DNA of 64,000 nt, taken from contig JANLFP010000002.1 in assembly GCA_024655905.1 (NCBI GenBank), positions 197,829 to 261,828 of the forward strand, read 5' to 3'. The DNA is from Tepidanaerobacteraceae bacterium. GTDB taxonomy: Bacteria; Bacillota; Thermosediminibacteria; Thermosediminibacterales; Tepidanaerobacteraceae. Both the position numbers and the translations under genes were made by a program. The notes below the pieces were generated by a model, which ran no database searches, was not told the DNA's origin, and saw nothing but the letters and a program-made list of their open reading frames with translations. Position 1 is the stretch's first letter. Every line of letters begins with the position of its first letter. This document shows positions 10,111 to 18,263 of the stretch, piece by piece.

Positions 10111-11571
10111 TCAGTTGGGAATTTTATTTAATTCTTCATCGGTTAAAGGTTCAATTTCATCTTCCGAGACCGTTTCACCATAATAATATTTAAAGATTCT
10201 TAAAGAACGACCCTGCTCATCTGAAATCTGCTCTCCGGTCCCGGTAAGATATATGGCTTTTTCCCCGGGATCGGTTTGATATATACGCGTTTCAATTTTT
10301 TTATCCGTGACGATATCATACGTGTCGGTCAAATTTCCATCTATGTCAAACTTCTTCAGACCATCGTCGGATCCGACGTAAATACAATCTCCGTCCACCA
10401 ATATATTATCCTCACTCTCATATGCCAATACTTCCATTGACATATCAACAGATTTGCCTTTTATAATATTTCCCTCATAATCGGCAATGAATAAAAAGTA
10501 TGGAGACAGTAGACTTTTCTCTTTCACATAGGTGCTGCAAATTGCTATCAACCGTTTATGCAAAGGATCCGGCTTAACTAATTCTATACCCACCTCGTTA
10601 GGGATTTCCAATATGCTGTTTTCGTTCCCATTTGAATCCAAGAGTATTATAGAACCCCCTATTATCGTATTTATCTTATCAAAGGGAGGATCCGGCGCGT
10701 CAGGATCAGTAGAATACCATATGTCGCTTTGCTTGGGATCATTGGCTGCAAGTATGATATTGTTGAATCCGTCTTTGGTCATATAAGAAACATATTTAAA
10801 TTTTGGGTTTATATACTCCCACTTGATTTCCCCGGTGCGGGCATCTATCCCATATACCGGGTTATACTCGGTAAAACTGCTGACCGCTATTATGAGGCCT
10901 TCATCGTTTGAAATGCATAGTTCCGTCACCGGTTGGATACTATTTGTGTCTTTATTTTTTCCGATCAACACATTCCATATTATGTTGCCTTTTTCATCGA
11001 TACAATAGACCTTTCCATCCTGACCTCCAAAATATACTAAACCGTTTTTTGCAAAAATAAATTTTGGAACGGTCATTATAAAGTTCTCGTTGGGTTCAAA
11101 AGGAATGGCATGCTGCAATTCACCATGCGGATTTATTACCAAAACCTTAGAATTGCCAAAATCATAGGCATATATGTTTCCGTTGGGATGTACTCCCAAC
11201 TCGACTATTTCCACGGAATCCATTCCCATGTCGGAAAACTTATATTCGCCCGCAACTTTTCCGGTGGCCGCATCTATGGCAGTTAAGATTCCTTCAAAAT
11301 TTGTGGTATAGAGAATGTTCTTATCGGAATCCAATGCCACATTTGAATGCTGAGCAAGAGTGCGATGTGTGTCCAATTCAGGAGGATATATCCATCCAAC
11401 CGATTTTGATAGATTTTGAGATTTTGTAATACCGGCATTATCTTTGGAGGTATTTTTAGCACCGGCTTCATTTGATTGGCTTTTGTTATCGTATACATCT
11501 CCTTTAAATGATGATGGGTTATTTTCTTTTATTTCAGCATTTTTGCATCCACTGATAAAAAAAGATGACAC
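10111..11571 (-). CDS. PQQ-like beta-propeller lipoprotein
   Basis: Predicted surface lipoprotein of 486 residues. Repeated blades contain motifs such as AIDAATGKVAGEY, CIDEKGNIIWN and GIDARTGEIKWEY, as in PQQ-binding-like and BamB-like beta-propellers, which mostly act as scaffolds. A lipobox (FISGC) lies only nine residues after the GTG taken as start at 11571. The codons upstream in frame read as the rest of a lipoprotein signal peptide (IIKINAIVIVSS) back to a TGA at 11601-11599, with no ATG, GTG or TTG and no ribosome binding site. The start may be mutated, or an ATT (11595) may be used. Function unknown; it stands alone between + strand genes. Confidence 0.7.
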   Translation of the reverse strand: MSSFFISGCKNAEIKENNPSSFKGDVYDNKSQSNEAGAKNTSKDNAGITKSQNLSKSVGWIYPPELDTHRTLAQHSNVALDSDKNILYTTNFEGILTAIDAATGKVAGEYKFSDMGMDSVEIVELGVHPNGNIYAYDFGNSKVLVINPHGELQHAIPFEPNENFIMTVPKFIFAKNGLVYFGGQDGKVYCIDEKGNIIWNVLIGKNKDTNSIQPVTELCISNDEGLIIAVSSFTEYNPVYGIDARTGEIKWEYINPKFKYVSYMTKDGFNNIILAANDPKQSDIWYSTDPDAPDPPFDKINTIIGGSIILLDSNGNENSILEIPNEVGIELVKPDPLHKRLIAICSTYVKEKSLLSPYFLFIADYEGNIIKGKSVDMSMEVLAYESEDNILVDGDCIYVGSDDGLKKFDIDGNLTDTYDIVTDKKIETRIYQTDPGEKAIYLTGTGEQISDEQGRSLRIFKYYYGETVSEDEIEPLTDEELNKIPN

Positions 11572-11650
11572 TATTACAATTGCATTGATTTTAATGATTC
11601 ACACAGATAAAACATAGCCAATATAATTATTACATTAGTTCAAATTCAAC

Positions 11651-11679
11651 TCGACGATGCAAGCAAAATATTTTATAAT
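11651..11679 (+). promoter_or_regulatory. Probable sigma-A promoter for the DUF1015 gene
   Basis: TCGACG (-35) and TATAAT (-10) with a 17-base spacer lie 57 bases upstream of the DUF1015 start. The -10 is perfect; the -35 matches four of six positions. Confidence 0.5.
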
Positions 11680-11735
11680 TACCATATGATCATTAAAACA
11701 AATCAAAATAAATCAATAGCAAACGGAGGAATACC

Positions 11736-12983
11736 ATGGCTGTCATAAAACCATTTAAAGCCTTTAGGCCCCTGCCTGAACTTGTGGCAAAAGTCGCCGC
11801 ACTTCCATATGATGTGGTGAGCACCAAAGAGGCCCGTGAAATGGTGAAAGATAACAGCATATCTTTTTTGCATGTGGACAAACCCGAGATAGACCTTGAC
11901 CGGTCCTTCGATCCGCATGATGTAAGGGCATATGAAAAAGCTCGGGAGAATTTGAACAGTATGATGCAAGGTGGAATTTATACAAAGGAAGGTGCGGACT
12001 CCCTTTATATTTATCGGCTGGTAAGGGAGGGCAAAACCCAGAATGGCATTGTAGCATGTGCTTCCATAGATGACTATGTGAATAACATAATAAAAAAGCA
12101 CGAAAATACCCTGGCTTCCAAGGAGCAGGACAGAGTAAATCATGTTAAATATACCGGAGCACATACAGGCCCGATCCTGATGGCATACCGCGGGAATCCG
12201 GAAATTGCCTCTATTGTGGATGAATGGACAGTCGAAAATGAACCTGTTTATGATTTTGTGTCGGAAGACGGCATTTCGCATACTGTTTGGGTGATAAATG
12301 ATGACTGTACAATAAACAAGCTGGTCTCGTTGTTTTCACAAGTAAAGTCATTATACATTGCTGACGGCCACCACAGGGCAGCAGCCGCCGTAAGGGTGGG
12401 GCAGATGAGAAGGATGGAGGATCCCGATTTTACCGGCAACGAGGAATACAATTATTTCCTATCTGTAGTTTTCCCGGATGATGAACTGACCATACTGGAA
12501 TACAACAGGGTCATAAGGGATTTAAACGGCCTTGACGAGGAGGAACTTTTACAGAAGACGGCCGAAAAATTTGACATTATATACGCGGGAAAAGCGCCTT
12601 TCAAGCCTGCAGAAAGGCATACTTTCGGGATGTACATTTGCGGCAAATGGTACGGCATTCGCGCAAAAGCTGGGACATTTAATGAAGATGATCCTGTGGA
12701 AAGACTTGATGTATCCATACTTCATAACAATTTGATTTCTCCAATATTCGGCATAGCAGACCCCAGAAATGACAATCGGATAGATTTTATCGGCGGAATA
12801 AGGGGATTGGAAGAGCTCGAACGCAGAGTGGACAGCGGTGAGATGAAGGTGGCTATTTCCATGTTTCCCACATCTATGCAAGATTTGATGAGCGCAGCGG
12901 ATGCAGGCCAAATCATGCCTCCAAAATCCACGTGGTTTGAACCCAAACTGAGGAGCGGATTGTTTATTCATTGTCTCGATTAA
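11736..12983 (+). CDS. DUF1015 family protein
   Basis: Conserved cytoplasmic protein of 415 residues with the DUF1015 pattern: the N-terminus IKPFKAFRPLPELVAKVAALPYDVV, the central KHENTLASKEQDRVNH, the segment YIADGHHRAAAAVR, and SMFPTSMQDLM near the C-terminus. Members are widespread in clostridia, often near serA/serC-type genes, but the reaction is not established to my knowledge. Start ATG 11736 has GGAGG upstream. The next gene (ApbE) follows after 23 bases, suggesting co-transcription. Confidence 0.9.
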   Translation: MAVIKPFKAFRPLPELVAKVAALPYDVVSTKEAREMVKDNSISFLHVDKPEIDLDRSFDPHDVRAYEKARENLNSMMQGGIYTKEGADSLYIYRLVREGKTQNGIVACASIDDYVNNIIKKHENTLASKEQDRVNHVKYTGAHTGPILMAYRGNPEIASIVDEWTVENEPVYDFVSEDGISHTVWVINDDCTINKLVSLFSQVKSLYIADGHHRAAAAVRVGQMRRMEDPDFTGNEEYNYFLSVVFPDDELTILEYNRVIRDLNGLDEEELLQKTAEKFDIIYAGKAPFKPAERHTFGMYICGKWYGIRAKAGTFNEDDPVERLDVSILHNNLISPIFGIADPRNDNRIDFIGGIRGLEELERRVDSGEMKVAISMFPTSMQDLMSAADAGQIMPPKSTWFEPKLRSGLFIHCLD

Positions 12984-13006
12984 ATACAGATTCAAAGGAG
13001 GGTTAG

Positions 13007-14089
13007 GTGACGGTATCTTTTTTGAAACCGAAGCCGCAATCATTGACAGCAAAAACTTTTGCAAAAATGTTTGTGATTGTCTTGATGGCAGCAACTCTTA
13101 TATCCTGTGGGAAAACAAAACCGCAAAGACCTATCACAAAAACCAATTTTTTACTTGATACGTTAACGCAGATTACAGCTTATGGAGATAATGCTTCGGG
13201 CGCCATTGATATGGTTTTTGACAGAATAAGCGATATTCAAAAAAAGATGACTGCCAGCGGCGAAGACAGCGAAGTTATTGAGATTAACAATGAAGCCGGC
13301 AAAAAATTTCAAAAGGTTAGCCCTGATACTTTTTATGTGATAAAGAAGGGGATATATTATTCAGAAAGTTCCCATGGAAGGTTTGACATAACTATAGGCC
13401 CGCTGGTCAAATTGTGGGGTATAGGAACGGATAAAGCGAAGGTGCCTTCCGCTGAAGAAATAAGAATTGCCCTGAGACATGTGAATTATAAAAACGCAGT
13501 CTTGAATGAAGATGCAAACAGCGTCATGCTGAGAGAACCGGGCATGGCCATAGATTTGGGAGCCATAGCCAAAGGTTATGCTGCCGATGAAGCGGTCAGA
13601 ATACTGAAAGAAAGCGGTGTAAAAAGTGCAGCCGTTGACCTGGGGGGGAATATATATGTTATCGGCAAAAAGCCAAACGGTTCTCTCTGGAAAATAGGCA
13701 TACAGGACCCATTTGAGCCCAGAGGAGACACTTTTGCTACGGTTGATGTATCGGACAGAACTCTGGTGACTTCAGGGATTTATGAAAGATATTTTATAAA
13801 GGATGGAAAAAGATACCATCACATTTTGGACACTTCCACCGGTTATCCGGTGGATAATGACCTGGTCAGCGTTACTATAATTTCTGACAGTTCCATAGAT
13901 GCCGACGCAATTTCCACCATGGTTTTTGCGCTGGGATTGAAAGACGGCATGAAATATGTGGAAGAAACGAATGATGTTGAGGCAGTTTTTGTTACTGAAG
14001 ACCGCAAAGTATATGCGAGTTCAGGCATAGGGCAATATGAATTCAGGATTACAAACAAAAAGTTTAAACTAGAAAAATTAATGGAATAA
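13007..14089 (+). CDS. apbE: FAD:protein FMN transferase, lipoprotein (ApbE family)
   Basis: ApbE enzymes transfer FMN from FAD to Thr residues of target proteins such as Rnf or Nqr subunits, outside the membrane. The signal region ends in LISC (lipobox), consistent with a membrane-anchored form. Landmarks are TNFLLDTLTQITAYG, FDITIGPLVKLWGIG, AIDLGAIAKGYAAD, AAVDLGGNIY, HHILDTSTGYPV and the metal-binding DADAISTMVFALG. The start is GTG 13007 behind AAAGGAGGG. No Rnf genes are in this window, so its protein target is unknown. It sits directly before an ABC transporter of NitT/TauT type. Confidence 0.92.
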   Translation: MTVSFLKPKPQSLTAKTFAKMFVIVLMAATLISCGKTKPQRPITKTNFLLDTLTQITAYGDNASGAIDMVFDRISDIQKKMTASGEDSEVIEINNEAGKKFQKVSPDTFYVIKKGIYYSESSHGRFDITIGPLVKLWGIGTDKAKVPSAEEIRIALRHVNYKNAVLNEDANSVMLREPGMAIDLGAIAKGYAADEAVRILKESGVKSAAVDLGGNIYVIGKKPNGSLWKIGIQDPFEPRGDTFATVDVSDRTLVTSGIYERYFIKDGKRYHHILDTSTGYPVDNDLVSVTIISDSSIDADAISTMVFALGLKDGMKYVEETNDVEAVFVTEDRKVYASSGIGQYEFRITNKKFKLEKLME

Positions 14090-14220
14090 ATATAATTAAA
14101 CTGCAGTAATTATATATAGAAAGTGATGTGTTCGCAGAAATTCAGTCCTCCGATGAAAGTGCAGCCTTCTCTGGAAGGAAATCGACTTGTTGAACAAAGT
14201 ATTTTTTATGGGAGGAACGT

Positions 14221-15174
14221 ATGAGAAAATTATTTGCTTTTATGTTGATCATTCCTTTTTTTTTGTTAAGCGGCTGCAGTTTAGAAAAAAAATTGGATGG
14301 AAGAAACGTGGAAACTTCAACAGTCGATGAGCCGGTGCTCAGGATTGGAGTCCTGCCGGATGTTGATTCGATTCCCTTTATTGCGGCTGATGCTAAAGGA
14401 TATTTTGTCAGAGAAGGAGTGAAAGTGCAACTTGTAACTTTTAACAATGCGGTGGAAAGAGATGCAGCCCTTCAAAGCGGAGCTATAGATGGCGAAGTGG
14501 CAGATATACTGGCGGCGGCGTTTGCCGTTCAGAACGGTCTAGATGTGAGGATAACTTCCGTAACTTGCGGCAAATATGACATACTGGCGGCATCCAATTC
14601 CGGCATAAAAGATATAAGTGGGCTTTTGGGCAAAAAAGTGGCCCTGTCTAAAAATACTATAATAGAGTATGTAGTGGATAATTTGCTCGCTGAAAAAGGC
14701 ATTAAGGATGATGAAATAGAAAAAATCATCGTATCGCAGATGCCAGTTAGGCTTGAAATGCTGAAATCCGGCAGGGTGGATGCAGCCTGTCTGCCGGAAC
14801 CTTTATCTAGCCTAGCTGTAAAATCAGGAGCTAGAATACTGGCTTCCACAAAAGATTCAAAGCTTGCACCAGGCGTTATGCTGTTTGCAAAAAATGCCAT
14901 AAACGACAAGAGGGACTTTTTAAAAAAAATATATAGAGCATATGAAAAAGTAACGGAGGATATCAACTCAAATCCCGAAAAGTTCAGAGATGTTCTTGCC
15001 ACAGCTCATTTTCCAGAAGACATTGCAGGTAATTTCGAGTTTCCGCATTATACAAGACTTTCGGCACCGACGCAAAGCGACATAAAACAGGTGCTGAACT
15101 GGATTAAAAATAAAGCGTTGCTCAAGAAGCAGCTGGATTATAAAGACCTGGTGGATGATTCTATTATAAAATGA
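14221..15174 (+). CDS. NitT/TauT-type ABC transporter substrate-binding lipoprotein
   Basis: Binding protein of 317 residues. The signal peptide ends in LLSGC (lipobox). The fold markers LRIGVLPDVDSIPFIAADAKGYFVREGVKV and LLGKKVALSKNTIIEYVVDNLL are typical of the SsuA/ThiY/TauA-like family. The ligand (sulfonate, pyrimidine, thiamin precursor or other) cannot be told from sequence. Start ATG 14221 with GGGAGG upstream. It is the first of three genes, binding protein, ATPase and permease, with short gaps. Confidence 0.87.
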   Translation: MRKLFAFMLIIPFFLLSGCSLEKKLDGRNVETSTVDEPVLRIGVLPDVDSIPFIAADAKGYFVREGVKVQLVTFNNAVERDAALQSGAIDGEVADILAAAFAVQNGLDVRITSVTCGKYDILAASNSGIKDISGLLGKKVALSKNTIIEYVVDNLLAEKGIKDDEIEKIIVSQMPVRLEMLKSGRVDAACLPEPLSSLAVKSGARILASTKDSKLAPGVMLFAKNAINDKRDFLKKIYRAYEKVTEDINSNPEKFRDVLATAHFPEDIAGNFEFPHYTRLSAPTQSDIKQVLNWIKNKALLKKQLDYKDLVDDSIIK

Positions 15175-15202
15175 CGATTGTCACTTCGGAGGAAAGATAA
15201 TA

Positions 15203-15943
15203 ATGGTAGAAATTGAAAATCTGTCGGTCGAGTATTCTGCGAAAAATGCCAGAGTGAAAGCGCTGGACAATATTAATCTGGAACTGGAGGACCGGAAAAT
15301 ATATACTCTGGTCGGCCCTTCGGGCAGCGGAAAAACGTCTCTGATATACTCCATTGCAGGACTTCTTAAGCCAACTAAAGGCAGAATATTCATAAAAGGG
15401 AAAGGGATTGAGGAACCAACTATGGAAACTGCAGTAATTCTGCAGGAATTTGGGTTGTTTCCATGGAAAACTGTGGAACAGAACATAGCTCTTGGTCTCG
15501 CTATAAGAAAAGTAGATCCGATTAAAACAAAACAGATTGTGAATGACATTCTGGAGAAATTGTCGCTCAAACCTTTTTCCCGGCACTACCCAGCCCAATT
15601 GTCCGGCGGGCAGAAACAAAGAGTCGCAATAGGCAGGGCATTGGCGGTTTCTCCTTCCCTTCTTTTAATGGACGAGCCATTTTCGTCTCTCGATTCTTTA
15701 ACAAGGGAAAATATGCAAAGAGAAGTTATAAGCCTGTGGCGGCAAAATCCTATTGCAATCCTGATGGTCACCCATAGCATTGAAGAAGCAGCTTTTCTGG
15801 GGCAAAAGATAATCGTGCTTTCTAAGTCTCCCGGAAGAATTTTGGATGTCATAACCAACGGAGGATGGGGACTCAGGCAGGGTGCGGCGTATTGCAACAC
15901 GGTAAACCTTATTAGAAACATGTTGATGGAGCATATCAGATGA
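15203..15943 (+). CDS. NitT/TauT-type ABC transporter ATP-binding protein
   Basis: ATPase of 246 residues: Walker A GPSGSGKTS, Q-loop ILQEFGLFPW, signature LSGGQKQR, Walker B LLLMDEPFSSLD, switch VTHSIEEA. These are typical of the SsuB/TauB subgroup. GGAGGAAAG precedes ATG 15203. Its stop overlaps the permease start (ATGA, 15940-15943), indicating translational coupling. Confidence 0.92.
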   Translation: MVEIENLSVEYSAKNARVKALDNINLELEDRKIYTLVGPSGSGKTSLIYSIAGLLKPTKGRIFIKGKGIEEPTMETAVILQEFGLFPWKTVEQNIALGLAIRKVDPIKTKQIVNDILEKLSLKPFSRHYPAQLSGGQKQRVAIGRALAVSPSLLLMDEPFSSLDSLTRENMQREVISLWRQNPIAILMVTHSIEEAAFLGQKIIVLSKSPGRILDVITNGGWGLRQGAAYCNTVNLIRNMLMEHIR

Positions 15944-16677
15944 ATAGCAGCAAAAATTGTATTTTTACTGTTATTTTTATAGCAATAATATGGTGGGGGC
16001 TTTCTAAACTGAACTGGCCGGTTATACCAGCCCCCTGCACTGCGGTGAAAACTTTTGTCTCCCTTTTAAGGAGCGCCATGCTGATACATATGGCAACCAG
16101 TCTTTACCGCATCTTGACCGCTATTTTTTTTGCCTTTTGTATCGGAGTTCCTTTTGGATTGCTTCTAGGAATGGAGCAGAAAGTTGATGATTATTTTTCA
16201 TTCATTATACTTTTGCTCTACCCCATACCGAAAATAGTATTTCTGCCGGTACTTTTGATGCTGCTGGGATTAGGGGAACTACCGAGGATAATGCTGATTT
16301 CGACAATCATTTTTTTCCATATGGTTATTACCTCAAGAGATGCAGCTAAAAACCTGCCTCCCGGGAGTGTGGATTCTATAAAAAGTTTGGGCGGGAAAAA
16401 ATGCGATATATATATTCATGTGGTGATTCCGGCATGCATGCCCCAAATATTTACTTCGCTCAGGATAAGTCTCGGGACGGCTCTTTCGGTGCTTTTTTTT
16501 ACAGAAACATTTGCGACCACCCGCGGAATAGGATATTTCATCATGGATGCATGGACCCGTGCAGATTACAATGAACTTTTTGCCGGCATTCTGGGGATAA
16601 GCCTCATCGGTCTATTGCTGTTTTTTGTCTTGGATGTTTTTGAGAAAAATGTATGCAAGTGGAAGTATGTTGGATAA
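15940..16677 (+). CDS. NitT/TauT-type ABC transporter permease
   Basis: Membrane subunit of 245 residues with about six hydrophobic segments. The conserved EAA-type loop is SIKSLGGKKCDIYIHVVIPACMPQI, followed by SLRISLGTALSVLFF, as in SsuC/TauC. It ends shortly before a Rex-like operator and the rex promoter, so the three-gene transporter unit ends here, though no clear terminator is seen. Confidence 0.9.
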   Translation: MNSSKNCIFTVIFIAIIWWGLSKLNWPVIPAPCTAVKTFVSLLRSAMLIHMATSLYRILTAIFFAFCIGVPFGLLLGMEQKVDDYFSFIILLLYPIPKIVFLPVLLMLLGLGELPRIMLISTIIFFHMVITSRDAAKNLPPGSVDSIKSLGGKKCDIYIHVVIPACMPQIFTSLRISLGTALSVLFFTETFATTRGIGYFIMDAWTRADYNELFAGILGISLIGLLLFFVLDVFEKNVCKWKYVG

Positions 16678-16683
16678 AAAAGA

Positions 16684-16701
16684 AAGTTAAAAAATTAACA
16701 A
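16684..16701. promoter_or_regulatory. Candidate Rex operator
   Basis: The site reads AAGTTAA-AAAA-TTAACAA, against the clostridial Rex consensus TTGTTAA-N4-TTAACAA: the right half is perfect and the left half matches five of seven. It lies about 46 bases upstream of the -35 of rex and would fit autoregulation of the rex-hydrogenase operon by the NADH/NAD+ ratio. AT-rich surroundings raise the chance of a coincidental match. Confidence 0.45.
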
Positions 16702-16747
16702 TCTATAGACAATATTATTGCTTTGTGATTTTTTTCTCTTGTCACTA

Positions 16748-16776
16748 TTGTAAAAACCGAATTGCTGTGTTAAAAT
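16748..16776 (+). promoter_or_regulatory. Probable sigma-A promoter of rex
   Basis: TTGTAA (-35) and TAAAAT (-10) with a 17-base spacer, 25 bases before the rex start codon. Confidence 0.55.
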
Positions 16777-16801
16777 CAAAGCTAGGGAGTGATTTGTTTT
16801 C

Positions 16802-17434
16802 ATGTTTAAAAAATTTAAGATACCCGATGCCACAATTGGACGATTGTCGCTGTACTCTAGATATTTAAAAGAAGCTGAGGAAAAAGGGATTAGTACCGTA
16901 TCCTCCCAGCAAATAGCCAAAGCCACAGGAGTGACTCCGGCACAGGTACGAAAAGATCTTGCTTATTTTGGAGAATTTGGCACGAGAGGAGTAGGGTACA
17001 ATTCTAAAGAGCTTTATAATTATATTATGAAAATTCTCGGTCTGGGAAGAAGATGGCAAGTAGCTTTGGTGGGTGCCGGAAACCTGGGGAAAGCTTTATC
17101 CCAGTACAAAGGCTTTTCTGAAAGAGGATTCGACATAACCTGCATATTTGACACCGATCCCAACAAGATAGGGAAAAAACTTGCAGGCATAGAGATATAT
17201 CCTTTGGATTTGCTGGGTGAAAAAGCAAGAATTCACAACATCGAACTGGGTATCATAGCAGTACCTGCATCAGCCGCGCAGGAAGTGGCGGATAAACTGA
17301 TGGAAGCCGGAATAAGAGGCATTATAAATTTCGCTCCCGTAAATATAAATACCGGAGAAAATGTGATGCTGAGAAGGGTGGATCTTGCTGCACAACTGGA
17401 ATACTTGACATATTACCTGGAGGATACCAGATGA
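16802..17434 (+). CDS. rex: Redox-sensing transcriptional repressor Rex
   Basis: DNA-binding sensor of the NADH/NAD+ ratio; it releases its operators when NADH is high. The 210 residues comprise an N-terminal winged helix (PDATIGRLSLYSRYL..., VTPAQVRKDLAYFGEFG) and a Rossmann domain with VGAGNLGKAL at about residue 93, followed by IFDTDPNKIG; the C-terminal helix swaps between subunits in this family. The start is ATG 16802. It overlaps the next gene by ATGA, and heads the hydrogenase operon, whose genes are classic Rex targets in clostridia. Confidence 0.96.
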   Translation: MFKKFKIPDATIGRLSLYSRYLKEAEEKGISTVSSQQIAKATGVTPAQVRKDLAYFGEFGTRGVGYNSKELYNYIMKILGLGRRWQVALVGAGNLGKALSQYKGFSERGFDITCIFDTDPNKIGKKLAGIEIYPLDLLGEKARIHNIELGIIAVPASAAQEVADKLMEAGIRGIINFAPVNINTGENVMLRRVDLAAQLEYLTYYLEDTR

Positions 17435-18240
17435 GACTTTCCAGAATTAAAGATTTGCTGCATGCTGAGATGCTCTGGGGTCAAGAATTTCTGGATATCG
17501 AAGTATCCAATGCTTGCGGGGCTGATCTCATGAGCGACATACTGGCAGACACAAAGACAAACGCTATTCTTCTCACTGGGCTAACACATCGCCAGATAAT
17601 TCAAACCGCAAGCATGTCGGATTTTGCGGCTATCGTTTTTGTTAGGGGCAAAGTTCCGCCGGAGGATGTTATTGAGCTGGCGAAACAGCATAAGATGCCA
17701 CTCCTGAGGACAAATCATCCTCTTTACGAAACGTGCGGAATATTGTACCAAGAGGGTTTGAAAGGCGAGGGGCCCCGAGCGGATATAAGTACCAGAAGTT
17801 CGCCGAAAGAGCATGAGAATATACAGGGCATGAAACTTTCTTATGATATTGAAGGCAATGATTTTAATAATGCAGGTAAAGCCACAGAACAGGCAAAGAA
17901 GATCTTGAAACAGATTGGAGCAGATTCTGCAGCAATCAGGAAGGTTTCAATCGTTGCTTATGAAGCGGAGATGAATATTGTAATTCATGCGGAAAAAGGA
18001 AATTTGAGATTTAATATTACGCCCAGATATATAGAAGTTATTGCAGAAGACACTGGGCCCGGCATAGCCGATATAGAAAAAGCCATGCAGGAAGGTTTTT
18101 CCACGGCTCCAGACCGTGTGCGCGAATTGGGATTTGGAGCAGGGATGGGTCTTCCTAACATGAAGAAGTTTTCAGATACTTTCGAAATAACTTCTGTTGT
18201 CGGAAAAGGGACAAAAGTAAGAATGGTAATTAACCTCTAG
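17431..18240 (+). CDS. DRTGG-domain / anti-sigma-type HATPase fusion protein
   Basis: Residues 1-110 form a DRTGG-like domain (ACGADLMSDILADTKTNAILLTG... VRGKVPPEDVIELAKQHKMPLLRT). After a charged linker, residues 140-269 form a stand-alone HATPase domain of the RsbW/SpoIIAB type: N box YEAEMNIVIHA, G1 box EDTGPGI, G2 box GFGAGMGLPNMKKFSD. Such ATPases are Ser/Thr kinases or switch proteins for partner-switching regulation. There is no membrane segment. It overlaps rex by 4 bases and precedes a second hydrogenase-like protein. A role in sensing redox state or H2 is inferred from context; partner and phosphorylation target are unknown. Confidence 0.8.
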   Translation: MRLSRIKDLLHAEMLWGQEFLDIEVSNACGADLMSDILADTKTNAILLTGLTHRQIIQTASMSDFAAIVFVRGKVPPEDVIELAKQHKMPLLRTNHPLYETCGILYQEGLKGEGPRADISTRSSPKEHENIQGMKLSYDIEGNDFNNAGKATEQAKKILKQIGADSAAIRKVSIVAYEAEMNIVIHAEKGNLRFNITPRYIEVIAEDTGPGIADIEKAMQEGFSTAPDRVRELGFGAGMGLPNMKKFSDTFEITSVVGKGTKVRMVINL

Positions 18241-18263
18241 CCTGATGAAAGATGGTGATAACC

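Noticed and set aside
18252-18263. ATG 18252 as start of the second hydrogenase-like protein
   Set aside because: It lies on top of the GGTGAT ribosome binding site that fits the TTG four bases further; kept only as an alternative.
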